This document shows, one piece after another, positions 26,323-33,190 of a DNA stretch of 33,190 nucleotides. The notes beneath the pieces were generated by a model. That model saw only the letters and a list, made by a program, of their open reading frames with translations, made no database searches and had not been told where the DNA came from. The stretch is from Candidatus Kaiserbacteria bacterium (GTDB lineage Bacteria; Patescibacteriota; Minisyncoccia; Phycocordibacterales; UBA2100). The translations under genes and the position numbers were made by a program. The first letter of the stretch is position 1; each line of letters opens with the position of its first letter. The stretch is taken from assembly GCA_016217925.1 (NCBI GenBank), contig JACRFK010000009.1, positions 1-33,190 on the forward strand. The letters are read 5' to 3'.

Positions 26323-26362
26323 TAAGAATATGTAATTCGCTTTGCTCATAACATCTTCTAAA

Positions 26363-28261
26363 TTAGTCGCGTGAAAAAATGCTCCACACCTCCTCCGTGT
26401 CCGTATACCATTGATATACGTTCAAGAACCTCTCTGACGGCGTGGTAAGCGCGCCGAGCTCGACTCCGTGAAGCGTAGGAGGGATAACATAGATAAAGTC
26501 CGGAGCGTACAGAAATACCGCGGGGTCGTCTTTTGCGATAGTACTCGCGAATTGAGTATAGAGCTTTTCGCGCTCTTTCCGGTCGGTCGTCGTCCGCGCC
26601 TGAGTGAGCAGCGAATCAGCGCGGAGATTCGTATAGAGTGCGAGGTTGAGCCCAGGATCGTTGCGCTGGGAAGAGTGCCAGAACGCGAAGAGGTCTGCGG
26701 TGCGTCCAACGACCTCACCAAAAAGTATCGCGTCGTACTGCCGCGGGCGAATGACGCTCACGTTCAATTCCGAAAGCGGATACACCTGTATGGTCACCGC
26801 GATTCCGGCAGCACGCCATGCTGCGGCAAGGGCGTTGACCGTCGCGACCAACTCAGGCTCATCGGCGGTCGCTATCGCAAAAGATAGTGTCAGTTTTCCG
26901 CCGGAGGCCGATCCTCCTCCGGAGGACTTCTTATTCCATGCCCCAGCTTTCTCATCGAACGTCCAGCCGCCACGCGCAAGGATGGAGCGCGCAGCATCGG
27001 TAGCCGTCCCAGACGGCGTACTCGTTGCGTTCGCACCACCCACTTTTCTTTCAAAAAGGCCCGGCGTGGCCGGTATCGTTGTGCCGATGACGCCCGGCGG
27101 AATGGGTCCGTCGAGGACTGCGCCGTATCCTCCGAGAACTGTGTCCACGATGTCTTGTTTGTCGATCGCCGCTTCGAGTGCCGCGCGCACGGACGCGTCA
27201 GCAAGGACCGGTGCCTGGCTTTGATTGAAAAAGACACCAAAGACACGCGGCAGTGCGACGTGGGCGAAATTGAGGTCGGACCGTTTGAGGGCGGTAAGGT
27301 CCGATGGCGTTATGCCGGCGATCGCATCGATCTGGCCCGCATCGAATGCTGCTAGAAGTGTCTCTTGGTTCGGGTAAAAGATAAAGGTAATGCGGTTGAG
27401 ATACGCTTTACCGAGCGTAAATTTCGAAAACGGTACGAGCTGGTAGCGAGTTGCCGAACCGGTGTCGTCTGTAGACACACTCTCAATACGGTATGGCCCA
27501 CTGCCTATCGGATGCGTATTGGCAGGACTAAATGGGAATTCTTCCGCGGATACGTTTTGCCAAACGTGTTTTGGCAAGATACCGAGCGTGGTGTTCTCGA
27601 TGAAAGGTGCATATGCGTGTGTGAGCTTAAATACGATCGTGCGCGGGTCAGGAGAGGACACCTGGACCCCTTCCCAGTCGGCACGGCGAGGGCTCTTGAT
27701 ATCCGGATTTTGCGCAGCCGCGATAGTGAACAACACATCGTCTGCCGTGACCGGCGTGCCGTCGTGGAAGACGGCATTCTGCCGCAACGTGAACGTATAT
27801 GTGGTGCCGTCTTCGGAGATCGTGTAGCTCTCCGCGAGATCCGGGACGATCCCGTTGGGGAGCGCACGTGTGAGGCCGGAGTATACGAGCTCTGTGAGGT
27901 CTTCGTCGGGTTGCGAGAGGGTGAGTATGGGGTTGATAAATCGCGCCGGACCCACCTCTCCTTCGAAAAGCTCTCCGCCGGCCGAGGGTATAGAGACGGA
28001 GACCGCAGAATTCAATCCGGCGAGGAGCGCGAGAGTAGAGAATCCGAGGATGACCGTAAGCCCGTAGAGGATGAGTCGCTCACTCGGAGTGAGCGCCCGA
28101 AGAAGGTCTTCAAGCAATGAAACCCGCCAGATAGAGCGCTCTTTGATGAGTGTCTTTTTCACATCTTGAGTTTTGTCGGAATAGGAGGCGGGGTCGAGAT
28201 TCACCCCGTTGGAAATAGGGCGCGGGTCTTTGTCGGGGGAGAGGTCGGAACTATTGTTCAT
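26363..28261 (-). CDS. ABC transporter substrate-binding protein, family 5 (OppA-like)
   Basis: LVYSGLTRALPNGIVPDLAESYTISEDGTTYTFTLRQNAVFHDGTPVTADDVLFTI...; start at MNNSSDLSP or GTG within the ISNGV repeat. Confidence 0.9.
   Translation of the reverse strand: MNNSSDLSPDKDPRPISNGVNLDPASYSDKTQDVKKTLIKERSIWRVSLLEDLLRALTPSERLILYGLTVILGFSTLALLAGLNSAVSVSIPSAGGELFEGEVGPARFINPILTLSQPDEDLTELVYSGLTRALPNGIVPDLAESYTISEDGTTYTFTLRQNAVFHDGTPVTADDVLFTIAAAQNPDIKSPRRADWEGVQVSSPDPRTIVFKLTHAYAPFIENTTLGILPKHVWQNVSAEEFPFSPANTHPIGSGPYRIESVSTDDTGSATRYQLVPFSKFTLGKAYLNRITFIFYPNQETLLAAFDAGQIDAIAGITPSDLTALKRSDLNFAHVALPRVFGVFFNQSQAPVLADASVRAALEAAIDKQDIVDTVLGGYGAVLDGPIPPGVIGTTIPATPGLFERKVGGANATSTPSGTATDAARSILARGGWTFDEKAGAWNKKSSGGGSASGGKLTLSFAIATADEPELVATVNALAAAWRAAGIAVTIQVYPLSELNVSVIRPRQYDAILFGEVVGRTADLFAFWHSSQRNDPGLNLALYTNLRADSLLTQARTTTDRKEREKLYTQFASTIAKDDPAVFLYAPDFIYVIPPTLHGVELGALTTPSERFLNVYQWYTDTEEVWSIFSRD
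26897..26926 (-). repeat. GS-linker palindrome, copy 4 (inside the oppA-like gene)
   Basis: Gene sense TCCTCC-GGA-GGAGGA / TCGGCC-TCC-GGCGGA; in frame as SSGGGSASGG. Confidence 0.85.
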
Positions 28262-28318
28262 ATCTATATCTGACTCATGGAGTACTTTCTTCTGGAAGCC
28301 CGCGATTTCTAACGGGGT
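28203..28318 (-). repeat. NPVR/ISNGV palindromic element, copy C
   Basis: Arms ACCCCGTTAGAAAT / ATTTCCAACGGGGT (sense), one mismatch, 88-bp loop. Confidence 0.8.
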
Positions 28319-28322
28319 CCAT
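28275..28322 (-). CDS. Micro-ORF MDPVRNRGLPEESTP* preceding the oppA-like gene
   Basis: ATGGACCCCGTTAGAAATCGCGGG...; ends in ATGA; main ATG lies 13 nt downstream. Confidence 0.3.
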   Translation of the reverse strand: MDPVRNRGLPEESTP

Positions 28323-28343
28323 AGCGAACATGCGCGCAAGCGC

Positions 28344-28577
28344 CTAGCTGATGATTAAATTGACGAGTGCCGAGAGTGCGAAGAGGATACCGAGGATGAT
28401 AGTAACATAGAAAAGCGTCCTCTCCAAACCGCGACGTGTGTGGAAACCCGATGAGAAGTTATCCGCACCGAATGCGCCACCAAGCGATGCCCCCGTGCGC
28501 TGCAAAAGTATAGCAGCGATGAGAAGACCCGAGAGGCCTATCTGTATAAAAGGCAACACTGCTTGGAGCCAAACCAT
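28344..28577 (-). CDS. secG: Preprotein translocase subunit SecG
   Basis: FIQIGLSGLLIAAILLQRTGASLGGAFGADNFSSGFHTRRGLERTLFYVTIILGILF. Confidence 0.85.
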   Translation of the reverse strand: MVWLQAVLPFIQIGLSGLLIAAILLQRTGASLGGAFGADNFSSGFHTRRGLERTLFYVTIILGILFALSALVNLIIS

Positions 28578-28617
28578 CCGCGCAAGATTAACATGGCCGC
28601 GCGGAGGAATCAAATCA

Positions 28618-28645
28618 ATTGTACCACTTCCTTTGGTACTGTCAA
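28618..28645 (-). promoter_or_regulatory. Strong sigma70-like promoter for secG
   Basis: Minus strand TTGACA (28645-28640), 16-bp spacer, TACAAT (28623-28618). Confidence 0.7.
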
Positions 28646-28736
28646 GTTGACCTAAAGGCGCGTTTTCATTTACATTAGTGCCGATGCAGCGTATGCTGCA
28701 CTTCCAAACAATTATCAAACTCTATATCTTTTCGAT

Positions 28737-29054
28737 ATGAAAAAAGAATCAAAGGAATCAAAAGTAAACATGCAGCTTCTCGGCGACCGGGTACTGGTGC
28801 GCCCCGAAGAGGCGATGAAAAAAACAGCTTCAGGCATCCTCATTCCGGACGCCGCCAAACAAGAAAAGGCAACGCGCGGAGTAGTACTCGCCGTCGGTCC
28901 CGGCAGAATGAACGACGACGGAAAGGTTTTACCGATGGCCCTGAAAGTCGGGCAAAAAGTATATTTCAACCCCGGTTGGGAGAGCGAAATTGAAGTGGAC
29001 GACGAGAAGCTTCACCTTATTCACGAGAGCGATGTTAAGGCAATCATTAAATAG
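28737..29054 (+). CDS. groES: Co-chaperonin GroES (alternative start at 28770)
   Basis: MQLLGDRVLVRPEEAMKKTASGILIPDAAKQEKATRGVVLAVGPG. Confidence 0.95.
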   Translation: MKKESKESKVNMQLLGDRVLVRPEEAMKKTASGILIPDAAKQEKATRGVVLAVGPGRMNDDGKVLPMALKVGQKVYFNPGWESEIEVDDEKLHLIHESDVKAIIK

Positions 29055-29056
29055 AT

Positions 29057-30703
29057 ATGGCAAAACAAGTTATTTTCGACGAACAGGTACGCTCAGCACT
29101 GAAGCGCGGGGTGGATATCGTTGCGGCGGCGGTGAAGGTCACGCTCGGGCCCAAGGGTCGCAATGTCGCACTCGACAAGTCGTGGGGTGGACCGACTATT
29201 ACGAACGACGGCGTTTCCATCGCCAAAGAGATCACGCTTGCGGATAAATTCGAGAACATGGGAGCGAGCATCGTGAAGGAAGTCGCACAGAAGACCAACG
29301 ACAAAGCGGGAGACGGTACGACCACGGCCGTAGTCCTCACCCAAGCCATAATCCATGAGGGCCTCAAGCGCACGGCGCTCGGTGCGAATGCAATGATGGT
29401 GCGTCGTGGTATCGAGGCGGCAGCAGCGGATGCGGTGAGTGAACTCAAGAAAATGGCTCGCGAGATCAAAGGCAAGAACGATATCCGGCAGGTCGCGACT
29501 ATTTCCGCGGAATCGGAAGAGCTCGGCAAAATAATCGCGGACACGGTGGAAAAAGTAGGCAAAGACGGCGTCGTCACCGTAGAGGAGTCGCAATCGTTCG
29601 GCATTGACGCCGACTTCGTGGATGGCATGGAGTTCGACAAAGGCTACGTTTCCGCCTACATGATAACGAATCCAGAGCGGATGGAAGCGGAGGCAAAAGA
29701 CGTGTCCATCCTCATCACCGACAAAAAGATCTCGACGGTCAAAGACATTCTTCCGTTGCTCGAAAAACTCGCGCAGACCGGCAAGCGGGACCTCGTTATC
29801 ATCGCCGATGATGTGGACGGGGAGGCGCTTGCGACGTTCGTCGTCAACAAATTGAAGGGGGTATTCAACGTGCTCGCGGTAAAAGCGCCGGGCTACGGCG
29901 ACCGCAAAAAAGAAATGCTCACGGATATTGCTATCACGGTGGGCGGGCAGGTTATTTCCGAAGACCTCGGCCTCACGCTTGAAAAGGCGGAGCCGAGTAT
30001 GCTTGGCCGCGCTAATCGTGTTGTTGCGACGAAAGACTCGACCGTCATCGTCGGCGGCAAGGGGAAGCGTTCGGATATCGAGGCCCGCGTATCACAATTG
30101 CGCAAGCAGGTGGAGAACTCAGATTCGAAATTCGATAAGGAAAAACTTGAAGAGCGCATCGCGAAGCTCTCCGGCGGCGTCGCGGTCATCCGCGTCGGCG
30201 CGGCGACGGAGACCGAAATGAAGTATCTCAAAGACAAAATAGAAGATGCGGTCAACGCGACGAAGGCCGCCATCGCCGAGGGAATCGTGCCGGGCGGCGG
30301 CGCAGCCCTTGCGAAGGTCGGCGAGAAATTGGGCAAGAAAATCGTCGCAAAAGCGCATGACGAATACACGGTAGGCTATCGCATCCTTCTTTCTGCGCTT
30401 TCAGCACCGCTCCTGCAAATAGCACGCAATGCCGGACGCGAGGATGCGGCAGTCGTATTGAAGGAAGTCGTGCACAAAGGGCCTGCTTTTGGATTCAACG
30501 CCTCCGCGGAATCGGATGAGACATCTATAGTAGACATGTACGAGACGGGCATACTCGATCCCGTAAAGGTCACACGAAGCTGTGTGGAAAATGCCGCATC
30601 TGCGGCGGCAGTACTTCTCACGACCGAGGCGGCTGTAGCCGATATTCCCGAAGAAAAGAAGGCCGCTCCGGCTGGCGCCCCTGGCATGGGCGAGGACTAC
30701 TAG
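29057..30703 (+). CDS. groEL: Chaperonin GroEL
   Basis: VKVTLGPKGRNVALDKSWGGPTITNDGVSIAKEI, GDGTTTAVVL, C-terminal GMGEDY. Confidence 0.98.
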   Translation: MAKQVIFDEQVRSALKRGVDIVAAAVKVTLGPKGRNVALDKSWGGPTITNDGVSIAKEITLADKFENMGASIVKEVAQKTNDKAGDGTTTAVVLTQAIIHEGLKRTALGANAMMVRRGIEAAAADAVSELKKMAREIKGKNDIRQVATISAESEELGKIIADTVEKVGKDGVVTVEESQSFGIDADFVDGMEFDKGYVSAYMITNPERMEAEAKDVSILITDKKISTVKDILPLLEKLAQTGKRDLVIIADDVDGEALATFVVNKLKGVFNVLAVKAPGYGDRKKEMLTDIAITVGGQVISEDLGLTLEKAEPSMLGRANRVVATKDSTVIVGGKGKRSDIEARVSQLRKQVENSDSKFDKEKLEERIAKLSGGVAVIRVGAATETEMKYLKDKIEDAVNATKAAIAEGIVPGGGAALAKVGEKLGKKIVAKAHDEYTVGYRILLSALSAPLLQIARNAGREDAAVVLKEVVHKGPAFGFNASAESDETSIVDMYETGILDPVKVTRSCVENAASAAAVLLTTEAAVADIPEEKKAAPAGAPGMGEDY

Positions 30704-30749
30704 GGAATGGGCGACTCCGCCCGAAGAGGGCGCCCGTAGGGGCCGAATG

Positions 30750-30764
30750 TCTGCCGGAGGCAGA
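30750..30764. repeat. Isolated 15-nt hairpin resembling half of the GS-linker palindrome
   Basis: TCTGCC-GGA-GGCAGA versus TCCGCC-GGA-GGCGGA, paired C->T/G->A change. Confidence 0.4.
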
Positions 30765-30842
30765 TATGAGGCGGGTCGGGCACGCACGAGCACGTGCGGG
30801 CCAAGGTTAAGACTACAAAGGCAGTTCACAGCCAACAGTATC

Positions 30843-30865
30843 GCGGCGCCTCATTGAGGCGCCGC
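30843..30865. promoter_or_regulatory. Perfect 10-bp hairpin just upstream of the 30883 gene
   Basis: GCGGCGCCTC-ATT-GAGGCGCCGC. Confidence 0.6.
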
Positions 30866-30882
30866 ACTGTTATGATGTACGC

Positions 30883-33190
30883 ATGCCGACCGCTTTGCGG
30901 GCAATTTTTCTCGTACCTCTGTGCGCCTCACTTCTGTTCGCTTTTTCGACGACTGTATATGCGGCACCAGTCGATGCTGAGGGTGATTCCGACGGCAATC
31001 TCGACTGTCCGTCGCAGAGCTTTTATGTATACGTTAAGGGCGGTGCGAAGGTCATCGACGGAAAACCAAATTTGTACGGAAAGACATGCATCTCTCTTGA
31101 GAATAAAGATGTCGCAGCCAAAGGACACTGTGAGGGACCGAAAAACTGCAAAGCGGATCTCTGCGACGACAAGCCCTGCGCGCTGCCGCCGATCAAAATG
31201 GAGGATGTCCAGAAGTCTGTATACGGAGATTCCGCGCCGGCAACCCCCGCGCCGACATTGCCGCCGAACACGAGCGGCTCGTTGTACGAGCAGATGCTGC
31301 TCAGCCCAACACCGCCCGACCAACCAAAAACCGAACCGTCCACCGATTCGTTCAAAAAAATTTTGGAGCAGGGCAAAGAGCCGGGTGTCGTTGACAAGCT
31401 GTGGAATTACGTTTTTCAACCGACGCCGATAAATACGGATAAGGAAACTTCACAGCTCCAGCCGACGAAATACGATGATTTCGGAAATGTGATACCGCAG
31501 ACCGTTGGTCCACAAAATACGATAACGAATCCGAACGGCACGTTTGGGGAACCGCAAACGGCTGAAGCAACCGAAGAAACTCCATGGTGGAAAGCTGCTT
31601 GGAGCGCAACGAAAGAGTCTGCGTCCAATGCGTGGGATGCAGTAGCGAAAGAATTCGGATTCGGGGCGGAAGCAGCTCCGGAGCAAATTGCTTCTGAAGA
31701 GAAATCAGGCGGCCAGGTCCCCGGATTTGCCGAGAATGCCGCGTTGAAAGATCCGAACAAGATGACAGATGAAAATGCCCAGGTGCCGGGGGACCAGGTA
31801 GTCCAAGTCGCTAAGGGACCAGCTGAAACGACGAAGGACTTAGCTTTAAATGCGCAACCTACGACCGAGGTTATAGCGGACCAAGGTACTCCGCGAACCG
31901 CGGATGAAATTAAGAAAAATGCACTGGTGCCGACCGCTACCGGTATCATGACAGGCTACAATCCCGAAAAGCCCGGCGAACGATCTGGTGGAAAAGGACT
32001 CGCAACCGGAGGCACATACGATCCAGACGCATGGGAAGTGGCGATTCGCACAAGCATCGGGAAAACGTCAGGATGTGGCGTCGGAGGCGGAAGCATCTGT
32101 TATGCCCTCATCGAGTCGCCTGATGGAAAAGCCGCTATCGTGAGAGTGCCGGATAACGGCCCGCTATCTGGGCAGGGAATCCCGACATCTGAGTATCGAG
32201 TTGCTGATTTGAATCAACGGGTGGGGGAATATTTTAGCGGCAACGCCAACGTAAATAACATTAAACTGGAAAACATGAAGGTAACGCTGCTTTCCGGCAG
32301 TGACTATCCGGTCGGACCCATTACGGGGAACAATACTGAGATGCCCTACTCGTCAAGACCCGCCGGTTCGTATTTGGATCAGCAGCCACTTCAAAACGCA
32401 AGTTACTATGGCACCGTTTCAGACAGCACGAACAATCCCCAGGTTCCGATTCCTCAGACGAACCCACTGCTCGGCGGCTCGTACTTTTACGGTCCGGGAG
32501 AAGCGTCCGGATTCGACAACCTGGCCGCTTACAACTATTTTAACGACGACAACACGGCAATGTGGGCAGAAGTCGCGCGCACAGAGAATCTCGCGAGTGA
32601 CAATTCTCTCTCCGGCGGCATAGTCGGGCCTGTTGATAAAGATTTGGTATTTACGGGACCCACGGCGACAGAAATCACAATCGCCAACGAACACAACGGC
32701 ACGGTCGCCGACTGGAACGCGGGCTTCGCCGCTGTTCCACCTACGCTCGCAGTTGAACACAACGGAACGATTACTGATTGGAACGCCGGCTTTGCTGCTG
32801 TGCCTCCAACTCTTGCAGCGGAACACAACGGCACGGTCGCCGACTGGACCGCAGGATTTGCCGTCGTTCCACCTACGCTCGCGACTGAGCAAAATGGAAC
32901 GACTGCGGATTGGAACGCCGGCTTCGCCGATGCCGTCTACAAGGATCAGGCGGCGTTGGACGAAGCTACTCGTAACGACGTTGATATTGCCGCCAACGAC
33001 GCCGAGCGAATTGCCGCACTTACCGAATATGACAAGCGAAAAGCGGCGGAAATAGAATCAGCAAGAAAGCTTGAGGAAGCGAGAAATGCTGTAGACAACG
33101 CCGCCAACGATGCCGAGAGGCGGACAGCACTAATTGAGTACGACAAGCAAAAAGCGGCCGAGGCTGAATCGGCGCGGAAACTTGACGAGG
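30883..33190 (+). CDS. Large secreted repeat protein (3' truncated by window; absent from ORF track)
   Basis: Open frame of 769 codons from ATG 30883; signal peptide MPTALRAIFLVPLCASLLFAFSTTVYAAP; possible double-psi barrel-like VRVPDNGPL...RVADLNQRVGEYF; 22-aa and 37-aa tandem repeats. Confidence 0.85.
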   Translation, partial: MPTALRAIFLVPLCASLLFAFSTTVYAAPVDAEGDSDGNLDCPSQSFYVYVKGGAKVIDGKPNLYGKTCISLENKDVAAKGHCEGPKNCKADLCDDKPCALPPIKMEDVQKSVYGDSAPATPAPTLPPNTSGSLYEQMLLSPTPPDQPKTEPSTDSFKKILEQGKEPGVVDKLWNYVFQPTPINTDKETSQLQPTKYDDFGNVIPQTVGPQNTITNPNGTFGEPQTAEATEETPWWKAAWSATKESASNAWDAVAKEFGFGAEAAPEQIASEEKSGGQVPGFAENAALKDPNKMTDENAQVPGDQVVQVAKGPAETTKDLALNAQPTTEVIADQGTPRTADEIKKNALVPTATGIMTGYNPEKPGERSGGKGLATGGTYDPDAWEVAIRTSIGKTSGCGVGGGSICYALIESPDGKAAIVRVPDNGPLSGQGIPTSEYRVADLNQRVGEYFSGNANVNNIKLENMKVTLLSGSDYPVGPITGNNTEMPYSSRPAGSYLDQQPLQNASYYGTVSDSTNNPQVPIPQTNPLLGGSYFYGPGEASGFDNLAAYNYFNDDNTAMWAEVARTENLASDNSLSGGIVGPVDKDLVFTGPTATEITIANEHNGTVADWNAGFAAVPPTLAVEHNGTITDWNAGFAAVPPTLAAEHNGTVADWTAGFAVVPPTLATEQNGTTADWNAGFADAVYKDQAALDEATRNDVDIAANDAERIAALTEYDKRKAAEIESARKLEEARNAVDNAANDAERRTALIEYDKQKAAEAESARKLDE
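32689..32931 (+). repeat. Four tandem 66-bp (22-aa) repeats, last one partial
   Basis: EHNGT[VI][AT]DW[NT]AGFA[AV]VPPTLA[VAT] at 32689, 32755, 32821 and 32887. Confidence 0.9.
32989..33190 (+). repeat. Tandem 111-bp (37-aa) coiled-coil-like repeats (second truncated)
   Basis: AANDAER..AL.EYDK.KAAE.ESARKL[ED]E begins at 32989 and 33100. Confidence 0.85.

Noticed and set aside
28640-28736. CIRCE/HrcA operator upstream of groES
   Set aside because: No TTAGCACTC-N9-GAGTGCTAA; only a short TGCAGC-GTAT-GCTGCA palindrome is present.
30794-31432. ORF 30794..31432 + and the antisense ORFs 30928..31419 and 31416..31949
   Set aside because: Out of frame with or antisense to the continuous secreted-protein frame from 30883.
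1-33190. tRNA, rRNA, CRISPR array, transposase or prophage genes
   Set aside because: None recognised on either strand by eye; a short tRNA could still be missed without a covariance search.

Overview
This 33.2 kb window looks like a chromosomal segment of a Patescibacteria/CPR (Parcubacteria-like) genome. That placement is an inference from gene content and style: Gmad2 and Ig-like secreted proteins, YvcK, Maf, RNase J, GroES/EL, SecG and many small membrane proteins. Core genes recognised include typA, msrB, pyrD-like, glmS, metK, maf, yvcK, nth, a MutY-like glycosylase, a MurF-like ligase, rnj, an OppA-like binding protein, secG, groES and groEL. There is also a DegT-aminotransferase/FemAB fusion, an alphaproteobacterial-type XRE regulator, and a large secreted repeat protein (30883..window end) that the ORF track misses. 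No tRNA, rRNA, CRISPR or transposase was seen. Main discovery candidates: (1) a 30-bp palindromic element inserted in frame in four unrelated proteins as a Ser/Gly linker (S-x-x-G-G-S-x-S-G-G); (2) a second palindromic element (ATGRACCCCGTTAGARAT ... ATYTCYAACGGGGTGAA) at the 5' ends of three unrelated genes, whose left arm starts a 14-20 aa micro-ORF (M[N/D]PVR...) and whose right arm encodes ISNGV at the N-terminus of the main ORF, with ATGA stop/start overlaps in two of three; (3) two 96-99 bp cloverleaf-like palindromes, each just upstream of a different HhH-GPD DNA glycosylase lacking an intact Fe-S cluster motif; (4) a split between apparently leaderless housekeeping genes (-10 box 6-8 nt before the start codon) and orphan genes that have promoter, leader, Shine-Dalgarno and usually a terminator. 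All calls come from reading the sequence; no database search was run.
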